Shown in pieces: positions 50,195 through 59,498 of a stretch of DNA of 64,000 nt. Location of the stretch: positions 2,717,501 to 2,781,500 of the forward strand of contig NZ_CP028908.1 in the NCBI RefSeq assembly GCF_024181725.1. The letters run 5' to 3'. Position numbers and translations under genes: made by a program. Source of the DNA: Bradyrhizobium sp. WD16. Its GTDB lineage: Bacteria; Pseudomonadota; Alphaproteobacteria; Rhizobiales; Xanthobacteraceae. Position 1 is the stretch's first letter. Every line of letters begins with the position of its first letter. Below the pieces are notes generated by a model. It was not told the origin of the DNA and did no database searches. It saw only the letters and a list, made by a program, of their open reading frames with translations.

Positions 50195-51337
50195 TCAGAT
50201 GTGATAGGTCTTCAGCGGCGGGATGCCGTTGAACGCCACCGACGAGTAGGTCGAGGTATAGGCGCCGGTGCCCTCGATCAGGACCTTGTCGCCGATCTCG
50301 AGCGTCACCGGCAGCGGGTACGGCATCTTCTCGTACATCACATCGGCGCTGTCGCAGGTCGGACCGGCCAGCACGCAGGGGGTCATCTCCGCGCCGTCAT
50401 GCGGGGTGCGGATGGCGTAACGGATCGACTCGTCCATGGTCTCGGCGAGACCGCCGAATTTGCCGATGTCGAGATAGACCCAGCGCACCTCGTCCTCGTC
50501 GCTCTTCCTGGAAATCAGAACGACTTCGGTCTCGATGATGCCGGCATTGCCGACCATGCCGCGGCCCGGCTCGATGATCGTCTCGGGGATCTGGTTGCCG
50601 AAATGCTTGCGCAGGGCACGGAAGATCGATCGGCCGTACTGCACCACCGGCGGCACGTCCTTGAGGTAACGGGTCGGAAAGCCGCCGCCCATGTTGACCA
50701 TGGTCAGGACGATGCCGCGCTCGGCGCAGTCGCGGAACACCTGCGAGGCCATGGTCAGCGCACGGTCCCACGCCTTCACCTTGCGCTGCTGGGAGCCGAC
50801 ATGGAACGAAATGCCGCACGGCTCCAGCCTGAGGCGCTTGGCGAGGTCGAGCACCTCGACCGCCATCTCCGGGTCGCAGCCGAACTTGCGCGACAGCGGC
50901 CATTCGGCGCCGGCGCAATCATAGAGGATGCGGCAGAACACCCGGGCGCCCGGCGCCGCGCGCGCGACCTTCTCGACTTCGGCGGCGCAGTCCACCGCGA
51001 ACAGCCGGATGCCGAGCGCGTAGGCGCGGGCGATATCCCGCTCCTTCTTGATGGTGTTGCCAAAGGAGATGCGGTCCGGCGTCGCGCCGGCGGCCAGCGC
51101 CATCTCGACCTCGGCCACCGTGGCGGTGTCGAAGCACGAGCCCAGCGAGGCGAGCAGCGACAGCACTTCCGGCGCCGGGTTTGCCTTCACGGCATAGAAC
51201 ACCCGGCTGTCGGGCAGCGCCTTGGCGAAGCTCTGGTAGTTTTCACGCACGACCTCGAGGTCGACGACGAGGCACGGCTCGGTGTCGAGGCCCTCGCTGC
51301 GGCGGCGGCGCAGGAATTCCTGGATACGTTCGGTCAT
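50195..51337 (-). CDS. Ornithine/lysine decarboxylase, alanine-racemase fold
   Basis: PLP-dependent decarboxylase of 380 residues of the eukaryotic-like (fold III) type, making putrescine from ornithine. The Schiff-base lysine is in VFYAVKANPAPEVL. GISFHVGSQQ, MVNMGGGFPTRY and EPGRGMVGNAG bind PLP phosphate, and the active-site Cys is in GPTCDSADVMYE from the partner subunit. ATG 51337 follows GGAGAG. It is the first gene of the polyamine cluster ending in hss, and has a long AT-richer leader that is probably regulatory RNA. Confidence 0.95.
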   Translation of the reverse strand: MTERIQEFLRRRRSEGLDTEPCLVVDLEVVRENYQSFAKALPDSRVFYAVKANPAPEVLSLLASLGSCFDTATVAEVEMALAAGATPDRISFGNTIKKERDIARAYALGIRLFAVDCAAEVEKVARAAPGARVFCRILYDCAGAEWPLSRKFGCDPEMAVEVLDLAKRLRLEPCGISFHVGSQQRKVKAWDRALTMASQVFRDCAERGIVLTMVNMGGGFPTRYLKDVPPVVQYGRSIFRALRKHFGNQIPETIIEPGRGMVGNAGIIETEVVLISRKSDEDEVRWVYLDIGKFGGLAETMDESIRYAIRTPHDGAEMTPCVLAGPTCDSADVMYEKMPYPLPVTLEIGDKVLIEGTGAYTSTYSSVAFNGIPPLKTYHI

Positions 51338-51830
51338 AGCACTCTCCAAACGGCCCAGCGACGGACCGCTTCAGATGTGACGCCGGATACGAGCCCACGG
51401 CCCCGTCACGCGATGGAGGCGCGACGCAGCCAGAACCTCGAACCGACAAGTGCTGCCGTGGATTGGAAGGGAAATCCCATCCGCACACCTGGCAATGAAG
51501 GACAAGCCTCTTCGGTATTCGCGCCAGCTGGTGGAAAGCTGGCAGAGACCAAAAAAGCCCGCTCCGTCGTTGCTTTAAGTCGCGTCCCCCGTTGAGAGCG
51601 GGGTGCGCCGGTTCGCCTCCGGCTGCCGATCACGGTTGCAAGGAGTGAGGACCCTTAAGTGGCGCGCCTCTTGAGAGAGGAGCTGGGCTACTCAGTTCCT
51701 TGGCGGCTGTCCGGCCTCTTGTCCGGATACCTACCGACCGACACACGACCACAGGCACGTGCGAAATTGGGCAAGACCGGAGATAAGTCTTTTAATCCGG
51801 TACCGCAAGAATTTTTTCGTCGCGACGCCA
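51338..51830 (-). ncRNA. Candidate speF-type leader of ornithine decarboxylase
   Basis: The 5' region of odc is long and gene-free. Read on the minus strand it contains a C-rich hairpin (CCCCGCT/ACGGGG), the phrase ACTTAAAGCAACGACGG, GAGCGGGC followed by TTTTTT at about 51550-51566, then GCCAGCTTTCCACCAGCTGGC-like pairing and a long structured stretch to the start codon. GC-stem followed by six T looks like an attenuator. Alphaproteobacterial ornithine decarboxylase genes are known to have a conserved speF leader motif of this size. Assignment is by position and structure only. Nothing recognisable lies in 51831-51995. Confidence 0.5.
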
Positions 51831-51995
51831 GATTTCACAACCGGCGCCGCGCAGTGTTGCCGCGAGGGCGCAAGATCGGCGCCTCAACATGAACAGCTGT
51901 TAAACTTGATCGAGGAAAGGCCGGATGAAGATGCCGTCGAGCACGCGCGAGGCCCCTAAAACAAGGCTCGCGGCGAATCGCTCTGGCGCCGAGGC

Positions 51996-52268
51996 TCAGC
52001 TGCGGCGGGTGAACGGTTCGATCTGCCGGGCGTTGCGCACGAAGGACACCATGATGGCGAAACCGATGACGAACAGCACCGCCTGCAGCACGTGGGCGCC
52101 CTTGTCTTCAAGCCCGAACAGGATGGCGAGCGCCCAGCCGCCGGCAAAGGCGGCCCCGAACACTTCGGCGCCGATCAGCACGGCAGCCGACAGCACGGTG
52201 ATCACGCTCGGCCAGGCAATGCTTCCCTTTGCAGCGGGCGTGGTCGGCGAGGAGCTCGGAGAAGCCAT
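51996..52268 (-). CDS. Small two-span membrane protein, unknown
   Basis: Protein of 90 residues with two hydrophobic helices (VITVLSAAVLIGAEVFGAAF and VLQAVLFVIGFAIMVSFV) and a basic C-terminus. A polar Pro/Ser-rich N-terminus precedes them. ATG 52268 was chosen over a longer form from 52376, which lacks such character. No named family is recognised, though small proteins of this plan are common in rhizobial genomes. It is divergent from the M3 peptidase gene. Confidence 0.65.
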   Translation of the reverse strand: MASPSSSPTTPAAKGSIAWPSVITVLSAAVLIGAEVFGAAFAGGWALAILFGLEDKGAHVLQAVLFVIGFAIMVSFVRNARQIEPFTRRS

Positions 52269-52545
52269 GATCAATGATCCTGTGGGTGGTCCGGGTGGAT
52301 TGAAGGTCAGCAGGTGACCTTCACGAGGGGCAGTGAGCTTCGAACAAGGGCTAAAGAAGGCGGCCTGCCGCCCCACCAGCGGGCCGCAATTTCGTCGAAA
52401 ACGCCGGCCCGATCAAGGCTCGTGGCTGCTCAGGCGCCGAAACGGCCAGGACGGACCTGAAATCGCCGGTTCCGGGCTCTATATATGCTGATCCGCGCCA
52501 GCCGGCGCTTTCGACCAGAGCTTTCGATCCATGCAGGATGATCCG

Positions 52546-54630
52546 ATGACCGATTCCGTGACCGCCGCCCCGAACGCCGCCGGCAACCCGTTGCTCGCGG
52601 CCTGGACGATGCCGTTCGAGACGCCGCCCTTCGACGCGATCCGGCCCGAGCATTTCCTGCCGGCCTTCGAACAGGCCTTTGTCGATCACGCCCGCGAGGT
52701 CGCCGCCATCGTCGACGATCTCGCCGAGCCGGATTTCGACAACACCATCACCGCCTGGGAGCGCGCCGGCAAGCTGCTCAACCGCGTCGCGGCGGTGTTC
52801 TACGACCTCGTCTCCGCCGATTCCAATCCGGAGCTGCTGGCGATCGAGAGCGAGGTCGCCTTGCGCATGGCGAGGCACTGGAATCCGATCATGATGAACG
52901 CGGTGCTGTTCGGGCGCGTGGCGCGGCTCTATCACGACAGCGCCCGGCTGCGCCTGACAAGGGAGCAGGCGCGCCTGCTCGAGCGCACCTATACCCGGAT
53001 GCACCGGGCCGGCGCCGGTCTCGACGAGGCGGCCAAGCAGCGCATGGGCGAGATCAACGAGCGCCTTGCCCAGCTCGGCACGACCTTCAGCCATCATCTG
53101 CTGGGCGACGAGCAGGACTTCGTCCTCGAACTCGGTCTGGACGATCTCGGCGGCCTCAGCGAGGGCTTCATTGCCGGGGCCAGGGCCGCGGCGGCCGAGC
53201 GCGGCCTCGACGGCAAGATCATCGTCACCCTGTCCCGCTCCTCGGCTGAGCCGTTCCTGCAGACCTCGACCCGGCGCGATCTGCGCGAGAAGGTCTACCG
53301 AGCTTTCATTGCCCGCGGCGACAACGGCAACGCCAACGACAACAGCGCGGCGATCCGCGAGATCCTCGCCCTGCGCGAGGAATCCGCCAAGCTGCTCGGC
53401 TATCCCCATTTCGCCGCCTATCGCCTCGAGGACTCCATGGCCAAGACGCCGGAGGCGGTGCGTGGCCTGCTGGAGCGGGTGTGGGTGCCGGCCCGGGCCA
53501 AGGCGCTGGCCGACCGTGATGCGCTGCAGGAGCTCGTTCGGGAGGAGGGGGGCAATTTCGCTCTCGCGCCCTGGGACTGGCGCTATTACGCCGAGAAGCT
53601 GCGGCAGCAGCGGGCCAATTTCGACGACGCCGCGATCAAGCCCTATCTCGTCCTCGACAATATGATCGCCGCGGCCTTCGACGTCGCCCACCGCCTGTTC
53701 GGCCTTACTTTCGCCGAGCGCAAGGATGTTGCCGTCTGGCATCCGGACGTCCGGGTCTGGGAGGTGAAGGACGCCAAGGGCGATCACAAGGCGCTGTTCT
53801 ACGGCGATTACTTCGCCCGGCCGTCGAAGCGCTCCGGCGCCTGGATGACCTCGCTGCGCGACCAGCAGAAACTCGATGGCGCGGTGGCTCCGATCGTCAT
53901 CAACGTCTTGAATTTCGCCAGGGGCGCCGAGGGCGAGCCGGCGCTGCTGTCGCCGGACGATGCCCGCACCCTGTTCCACGAGTTCGGCCACGGCCTGCAC
54001 GGCATGCTGTCCGACGTGGTCTATCCGACCCTGTCGGGCACCAGCGTCTTCACCGATTTCGTCGAGCTGCCGTCGCAGCTCTATGAGCATTGGCAGCAGC
54101 GTCCGGAAGTGCTGCGGAGCTTCGCCAGGCACTACCAGACCGGCGAGCCGCTGCCCGACGAACTGCTGCAGCGTTTCCTTGCCGCCCGCCGCTTCAATCA
54201 GGGCTTCGCCACGGTGGAGTTCCTGGCCTCGGCCCTGCTCGATCTCGAATTCCACAGCCAGCCGGCGGGTTCGATCGCCGATGTGCGCGAATTCGAGCAG
54301 CGCGAGCTCGACAAGATCGGAATGCCGGCCGAGATCGCCATGCGCCACCGGCCGCAGCAGTTCGGCCACATCTTCTCCGGCGGCCATTATGCTGCGGGCT
54401 ACTACAGTTACATGTGGTCCGAGGTGATGGATGCCGACGCTTTCGGTGCCTTCGAGGAGGCCGGCGACATCTTCGATCCGGCGGTGGCCAGGCGGCTGCA
54501 CGACGACATCTATGCCTCCGGCGGCTCGCGTGACCCGGAGGAGGCCTATATCGCCTTCCGCGGCCGCAAGCCGCAGGTCGAGGCGCTGCTGCGCGGGCGA
54601 GGGTTGCTGACAGAACCGGAAGCGGCTTAA
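52546..54630 (+). CDS. M3-family peptidase (peptidyl-dipeptidase Dcp type)
   Basis: Cytosolic zinc oligopeptidase of 694 residues. The zinc site is TLFHEFGHGLHGML, with the third Glu downstream in FVELPSQLYEHW. Substrate-side residues SGGHYAAGYYSYMWSEVMDAD are typical. Length and the MPFETPPFDAIRPEHF-like N-terminus fit Dcp/oligopeptidase A. The start at 52546 has AGGA upstream; ATG 52531 adds five residues. The next gene, a gamma-glutamyltransferase-like protein, follows by 54 bases, and a GC hairpin separates them. Together they may recycle peptides. Confidence 0.93.
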   Translation: MTDSVTAAPNAAGNPLLAAWTMPFETPPFDAIRPEHFLPAFEQAFVDHAREVAAIVDDLAEPDFDNTITAWERAGKLLNRVAAVFYDLVSADSNPELLAIESEVALRMARHWNPIMMNAVLFGRVARLYHDSARLRLTREQARLLERTYTRMHRAGAGLDEAAKQRMGEINERLAQLGTTFSHHLLGDEQDFVLELGLDDLGGLSEGFIAGARAAAAERGLDGKIIVTLSRSSAEPFLQTSTRRDLREKVYRAFIARGDNGNANDNSAAIREILALREESAKLLGYPHFAAYRLEDSMAKTPEAVRGLLERVWVPARAKALADRDALQELVREEGGNFALAPWDWRYYAEKLRQQRANFDDAAIKPYLVLDNMIAAAFDVAHRLFGLTFAERKDVAVWHPDVRVWEVKDAKGDHKALFYGDYFARPSKRSGAWMTSLRDQQKLDGAVAPIVINVLNFARGAEGEPALLSPDDARTLFHEFGHGLHGMLSDVVYPTLSGTSVFTDFVELPSQLYEHWQQRPEVLRSFARHYQTGEPLPDELLQRFLAARRFNQGFATVEFLASALLDLEFHSQPAGSIADVREFEQRELDKIGMPAEIAMRHRPQQFGHIFSGGHYAAGYYSYMWSEVMDADAFGAFEEAGDIFDPAVARRLHDDIYASGGSRDPEEAYIAFRGRKPQVEALLRGRGLLTEPEAA

Positions 54631-54644
54631 GACGGACCCGTCAC

Positions 54645-54670
54645 GGGCCGGCAGCCTGCCGGCCCTGTTT
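54645..54670 (+). terminator. Hairpin between M3 peptidase and GGT genes
   Basis: Stem GGGCCGGC / GCCGGCCC with a five-base loop followed by TGTTT. It could partially terminate transcription between the two genes. Confidence 0.5.
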
Positions 54671-54684
54671 CCGAGAGCGATCGC

Positions 54685-56283
54685 ATGACCCTCTACTCCA
54701 GCGGACATCGCCGCGGCGTCGTCGCCGCCCCTCATGCCGTGACCGTCGAGGCCGGGCGCCACGTCCTCGCCGAGGGAGGCAATGCGGTCGAGGCGATGGT
54801 GGCGATGGCCGCCTCCATCGCTGCAGTCTATCCGCACATGAATCATGTCGGCGGCGACGGCTTCTGGCTGCTGCGCGAGCGCTCCGGCCGGGTGCGGGCA
54901 CTGATGGGAGCCGGGCCCGCCGGCAGCCGCGCCACGCGGGAGCTCTATCGCGAGCACGGCCATGACGCGATCCCGCCGCGCGGGCCGCTCGCCGCACTCA
55001 CCGTGCCGGCGGCGGTCGGTGCCTGGAAGCTGGCGCTCGATGCCGCCAGGGCGCTGGGCGGCAGGATGCCGCTCGACGTGCTGCTGGCGAGCGCGATCCG
55101 CAGCGCCCGCGACGGCTACACCGTCACCCGCAGCCAGGCCGATCTGACGCGTACCAAGCTCGACGAGCTGAAGGATGTGCCGGGCTTCGCCGCGGCCTTT
55201 CTCACTACTGAGGGCAAGGTGCCCGAGGCCGGCACCACCCAGCGGCAGAGCGCGCTCGCGGCAACATTGGAGCATCTCGTCTCCGCCGGGCTCGACGACT
55301 TCTATCGCGGCGACGTCGGCCGCGAGATCGCCGCCGATCTTGAGCGGATCGGCAGCCCGGTGACCCGCGCCGATCTCGAGACCTATCGGGCCTATGTCGC
55401 CGAGCCGCTCTCCGTCGGCATCGGTGCCGGCACGCTCTACAACGCGCCGCCGCCGACCCAGGGCCTTGCCTCGCTCATCATCCTCGCGCTGTTCGACCGG
55501 TTGCGGGTCGCCAAGGCCGAGGGCTTCGACCACGTCCACGGCATCGTCGAAGCCACCAAGCGGGCATTTCGTGTCCGCGACCGTTTCGTTACCGATCCGC
55601 GGCGCCTCCCAACGCCACTCGACCGCTTCCTGTCGCCTGCCTTTCTCGATTCCGAGTTCAAGCAGATCGACCGTGCCAGGGCAGCGGTCTGGCCGCAGGT
55701 CTGGGGCGAGGGCGACACCATCTGGATGGGCGCCGCCGACGGCGACGGCAATGTCGTCTCCTATATTCAGTCGATCTTCTGGGAGTTCGGTTCGGGCTGT
55801 GTGCTGCCGAAGACCGGCGTGCTGATGCAGAACCGCGGCGCCAGCTTTTCGCTCGATCCCAAGGCGACCAATCCGCTGTCGCCCGGGCGCATGCCTTTCC
55901 ACACCCTCAACCCCGCCCTCGCGGTGCTCAAGGATGGCCGCGTCATGGCTTATGGCACCATGGGCGGCGACGGCCAGCCGCAGACCCAGGCAATGGTGTT
56001 CTCGCGCCATGTGCTGTTCGGCCAGCCGCTCGAAGAGGCCCTCGACCGGCCGCGCTGGCTGCTCGGTCGGACCTGGGGCTCGAGCCATACCAATCTGCGC
56101 CTCGAGGGTCGCTTCGACGGTAATGTGATCGACCGCCTGTTGTCGGCGCGGCACGACGTCGAGGTGCTGCCCGAGGCCTATTCCGACACCATGGGCCATG
56201 CCGGTGCAGTGGTGCTGCATCCGTCCGGGTTGATCGAGGGCGGCCATGACCCGCGGGCCGACGGCGGCGCTGCCGGGCTCTGA
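54685..56283 (+). CDS. Gamma-glutamyltransferase-family protein, cytosolic
   Basis: N-terminal-nucleophile hydrolase family protein of 532 residues. Family elements are AAPHAVTVEAGRHVLAEGGN, HVGGDGFWL (the usual GGGFML loop), NAPPPTQGLASLIILALF and the predicted processing point GEGDTIWMGAADGDGN, where the Thr would become the nucleophile. SGCVLPKTGVLMQNRG and PGRMPFHTLNPALA follow as in this subgroup. No signal peptide is seen, unlike classical periplasmic GGT, so a cytosolic oxamate-amidohydrolase-like or glutathione-related role is possible. Confidence 0.88.
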   Translation: MTLYSSGHRRGVVAAPHAVTVEAGRHVLAEGGNAVEAMVAMAASIAAVYPHMNHVGGDGFWLLRERSGRVRALMGAGPAGSRATRELYREHGHDAIPPRGPLAALTVPAAVGAWKLALDAARALGGRMPLDVLLASAIRSARDGYTVTRSQADLTRTKLDELKDVPGFAAAFLTTEGKVPEAGTTQRQSALAATLEHLVSAGLDDFYRGDVGREIAADLERIGSPVTRADLETYRAYVAEPLSVGIGAGTLYNAPPPTQGLASLIILALFDRLRVAKAEGFDHVHGIVEATKRAFRVRDRFVTDPRRLPTPLDRFLSPAFLDSEFKQIDRARAAVWPQVWGEGDTIWMGAADGDGNVVSYIQSIFWEFGSGCVLPKTGVLMQNRGASFSLDPKATNPLSPGRMPFHTLNPALAVLKDGRVMAYGTMGGDGQPQTQAMVFSRHVLFGQPLEEALDRPRWLLGRTWGSSHTNLRLEGRFDGNVIDRLLSARHDVEVLPEAYSDTMGHAGAVVLHPSGLIEGGHDPRADGGAAGL

Positions 56284-56381
56284 GGTGCGGTCGCGTTTAC
56301 GCCGCAGTTGACGGTCAAATCATTGCTGCGCTGCGGCGGCCTGCCGCGGCGCTTCGTGCTGCATTGATGAGCGAGGCGGGG

Positions 56382-57062
56382 ATGATCCTGAATCGGCTTT
56401 GCGGGCTGGAAAAGCTGCGCGCAGGCTTGGTCCGGCTGGTGCCGGCGCTTCTGTGCTTGGGCGTGCTCGCCGGGGCCGCCGAAGCCCATCCCCATGTCTG
56501 GGTGACGGCGGAGAGCGAGCTGCTGTTCGCGCCCGACGGTGCGCTGACTGGCGTGCGCCACAGCTGGACCTTCGACGACATGTTCTCGAGCTATGCGGTG
56601 CAGGGCATCGAGACCAGGACCAAGGGCGTCTTCACCCGCGAGGAGCTCGCGCCGCTCGCCCAGACCAATGTCGAGTCCCTGAAGGAGTTCGGCTTCTTCA
56701 CCTTCGCCCGCAACGTCGAGGCCGGGCGCAAGAAGCAGAAATTCGAGGAGCCGGTCGATTACTATCTCGAGCACAGGAACGGCGCCCTGACGCTGCACTT
56801 CACGCTGCCGCTGAAGGCGCCGGTGAAGAGCCGCAATCTCCTGGTCGAAGTTTATGACCCGACCTTCTTCGTCGACTTTGCGCTGGCCAAGGAGAATCCG
56901 GTGAAGCTGGTCGGCGCACCGGACGGCTGCAAATTGTCGATCGAGCGCCCCTCGGACGGTGCCTCCCAGGCGCAGACCCTCGGCGAGCAGAATTTCCTCG
57001 ATGGCGCCAATGCCAATTTCGGCGCCAATTTTGCCAACAAGATTGCGGTGGAATGCCCATGA
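56382..57062 (+). CDS. DUF1007 exported protein
   Basis: Exported protein of 226 residues. A signal peptide ends AGAAEAHPH; the mature protein begins HPHVWVTAESELLF, with a histidine pair suited to metal binding, and continues RHSWTFDDMFSSYAVQG and NLLVEVYDPTFFVDF. DUF1007 genes are regularly paired with NicO-type nickel/cobalt transporters, as here, and may serve as periplasmic partner. The start is between 56367 and 56382; GAGGCGGGG favours 56382. The stop overlaps the transporter start (ATGA). Confidence 0.87.
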   Translation: MILNRLCGLEKLRAGLVRLVPALLCLGVLAGAAEAHPHVWVTAESELLFAPDGALTGVRHSWTFDDMFSSYAVQGIETRTKGVFTREELAPLAQTNVESLKEFGFFTFARNVEAGRKKQKFEEPVDYYLEHRNGALTLHFTLPLKAPVKSRNLLVEVYDPTFFVDFALAKENPVKLVGAPDGCKLSIERPSDGASQAQTLGEQNFLDGANANFGANFANKIAVECP

Positions 57063-58261
57063 CCGGAATGATCACGAGGGCCCGCGCCGCCGCCGGGCGC
57101 GGGCGGTCCTTTCCTGTGCTGGTCCTCGCGGTGGCGGCGATGGTGGTGGTGGCCGACGGCGCCTTTCATCAGCTCCTCGCCCAGTCGCCGTTCGGCGTCG
57201 GCCGCACCACGCCGGATCCGCAGGTCGGCGGCGTGGTCGGCTGGCTGCTCGAGATGCAGTCCTATTTCTACCGGCAGATCTCCGGTGCAATCCGCGCCGC
57301 CAAGCAGGATGGCAGCGCTGTCGTCACCCTGCTGGCGATCTCCTTCGCCTACGGCGTGTTTCACGCCGCCGGGCCCGGGCATGGCAAGGCGGTGATCTCC
57401 TCCTATCTCGTTGCCAATGAGGAGACCGCCCGGCGCGGCATCCTGCTCGCCTTCGTCTCGGCGCTGCTCCAGGCCGTCGTCGCCATCGCCGTGGTCGGCG
57501 TCGGTGCCTGGCTGCTCAACGCCACGGCGAAGAGCCTGTGCGGCGCCGAGCGGGTCATCGAAGTCGCGAGCTACGCGCTCATCGCGCTGTTCGGCCTGCG
57601 TCTCGTCTGGGTCAAGGGGCGCGGGCTGCTCGGCGCCGTGCGGGACGCGCGACTGCCTTATGGCGCGGTGGCCTCGCCCGCATTGGCACCGGATCTGGCG
57701 GCCGTGCCCGCGGGCGCCGCGGCCGCGCTGATCGAGCCGGCCGCTGCCTCCGGTCACGATCATCGCCATCGTCATGACGAGGGCCATCACCATCACGATG
57801 GTGACGATCATCACCACCTGCACGACGGGCACGCCCATCATCCGGCGCACGGCGAGCCGGGGCATATTCACGACGCGCATTGCGGCCATAGCCACGGGCC
57901 GATGCCGGAAGAACTCTCCGGGCCCGGCGGGCTGCGTCGCGGCTTCGGCGCCATTCTCGCCGTCGGCCTGCGGCCCTGCTCCGGGGCCATCCTGGTGCTG
58001 GTCTTTGCGTTGGCCCAGGGCCTGTTCTGGGCAGGGATCGCGGCGACGCTGCTGATGGGTCTGGGAACCGCGCTCACAGTGGCCACCATCGCCGTGATGG
58101 CCGTCTCGGCCAAGGGGCTGGCGCGGCGCCTGGGTGCGGCGAGTTCGCGCGGCGCGTTGATGCTGCGCGGGCTGGAACTCGGCGCGGCGGCCGTCGTGCT
58201 GGTGTTCGGTGTCGGGCTGTTGCTCGGCTATCTGGCGACCGAGCGGGTCACCTGCTTCTGA
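57059..58261 (+). CDS. NicO-family nickel/cobalt transporter
   Basis: Membrane transporter of 400 residues related to RcnA/NicO. Helices contain FAYGVFHAAGPGHGKAVIS (family motif with HxxxGPGHGK), and GLRPCSGAILVLVFALAQG near the end. Between helices lies a long loop (about 235-290) packed with histidines (HDHRHRHDEGHHHHDGD and DAHCGHSHGP), a likely metal store or sensor. It overlaps the DUF1007 gene by four bases. Ni/Co is inferred from family; direction of transport is not determined by sequence. Confidence 0.9.
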   Translation: MTGMITRARAAAGRGRSFPVLVLAVAAMVVVADGAFHQLLAQSPFGVGRTTPDPQVGGVVGWLLEMQSYFYRQISGAIRAAKQDGSAVVTLLAISFAYGVFHAAGPGHGKAVISSYLVANEETARRGILLAFVSALLQAVVAIAVVGVGAWLLNATAKSLCGAERVIEVASYALIALFGLRLVWVKGRGLLGAVRDARLPYGAVASPALAPDLAAVPAGAAAALIEPAAASGHDHRHRHDEGHHHHDGDDHHHLHDGHAHHPAHGEPGHIHDAHCGHSHGPMPEELSGPGGLRRGFGAILAVGLRPCSGAILVLVFALAQGLFWAGIAATLLMGLGTALTVATIAVMAVSAKGLARRLGAASSRGALMLRGLELGAAAVVLVFGVGLLLGYLATERVTCF

Positions 58262-58332
58262 GCAATTCGTGGCCAGGCGATCTGGCAATCGGCGTCCTTG
58301 ACAAGCTCCGGTGGAGCCCCCAAGCCAAGGAC

Positions 58333-59373
58333 ATGATGAGCACGGTCATCCCCTTCGACGCCCATCGTCAGGGCGCGGCCCCCCTCGCCGAGCGCATCGG
58401 CGTCCTCCTGGTCAATCTCGGCACGCCGGATACGGCCGACGCCCGCGGCGTGCGGGTCTATCTCAAGGAGTTCCTTTCCGATCTGCGAGTGATCGAAAAC
58501 CAGAATCTGGCCTGGAAGCTGGTGCTCAACGGCATCATCTTGCGCGTGCGCCCCGCCCGCAAGGCGCTCGACTACCAGAAGATCTGGAACACCGAGCGGA
58601 ACGAGTCGCCGCTCAAAACCATCTCCCGCTCCCAGGCCGAGAAGCTCGCCGCATCGATTTCGAACAGGGGCCCGCTCCTCGTCGACTGGGCGATGCGCTA
58701 CGGCAATCCGTCGATCGCCTCGCGCATCGACGCGCTGCTCGCTCAGGGCTGCACCCGTCTGCTGGTGGTGCCGCTTTATCCGCAATATTCGGCGTCCACC
58801 TCGGCGACGGTCTGCGACGAGGTCTTTCGGGTGCTGTCGGAGAAGCGGGCGCAGCCGACCCTGCGGGTGACGCCGCCCTATTACGTCGACGACTTCTACA
58901 TTGAAGCGCTGGCCGCCTCGATCGAAAACCACCTCGCCGGCCTGCCGTTCAAGCCGGAGCGGATCGTCGCCTCCTTCCACGGCATGCCGCAGAGCTATGT
59001 CGCCAAGGGCGATCCCTATCAGCAGCACTGCATTGCCACGACGGCGGCGTTGCGCCGCCGCCTCAGGCTCGACGAGACATCCCTGATGCTCACCTTTCAG
59101 TCGCGCTTCGGCAACGACGTCTGGCTCCAGCCTTACACCGACAAGACCATCGAGCAGCTCGCCAAGGATGGCGTGCGTCGTATCGCGGTGATCACGCCGG
59201 GCTTTTCGGCCGATTGCCTCGAGACCCTCGAGGAGATCGCGCAGGAGAATGCCGAGATCTTCCGCCATGCCGGCGGCGAGCAGTTCTCCGCCATTCCCTG
59301 CCTCAACGACAGCGATGAGGGCATGACGGTGATCCGCAATCTCGTGTTGCGCGAATTGCAGGGCTGGATCTGA
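58333..59373 (+). CDS. hemH: Ferrochelatase
   Basis: Inserts Fe2+ into protoporphyrin IX, the last step of haem synthesis; 346 residues. Visible landmarks are [40 protein letters not shown] and the iron-site histidine in [17 protein letters not shown], followed by [17 protein letters not shown] and the acidic [12 protein letters not shown]. Met 58336 directly follows and is an equal alternative start. It stands alone after the nickel/cobalt transporter; a 70-base gap separates them. Confidence 0.96.
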   Translation: MMSTVIPFDAHRQGAAPLAERIGVLLVNLGTPDTADARGVRVYLKEFLSDLRVIENQNLAWKLVLNGIILRVRPARKALDYQKIWNTERNESPLKTISRSQAEKLAASISNRGPLLVDWAMRYGNPSIASRIDALLAQGCTRLLVVPLYPQYSASTSATVCDEVFRVLSEKRAQPTLRVTPPYYVDDFYIEALAASIENHLAGLPFKPERIVASFHGMPQSYVAKGDPYQQHCIATTAALRRRLRLDETSLMLTFQSRFGNDVWLQPYTDKTIEQLAKDGVRRIAVITPGFSADCLETLEEIAQENAEIFRHAGGEQFSAIPCLNDSDEGMTVIRNLVLRELQGWI

Positions 59374-59498
59374 AGCCAGATCCGGGCCTCGCCCGGCGAG
59401 CGGCGGCCATTTCGCCCTCGACGGCGGGCCTCGAACCCGCCATCCTGCCGCGACGACCAAGTAGATACAGGTCGTCGTCGAAACAGGTGGGGCTCGTC

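Noticed and set aside
49703-51595. Plus-strand open frame opposite ornithine decarboxylase
   Set aside because: Antisense to odc and GNAT, which both have intact active sites.
52351-56247. Very long minus-strand open frame opposite the peptidase and GGT genes
   Set aside because: It is antisense to two clear enzyme genes and results from GC-rich codon usage. It has no family resemblance.
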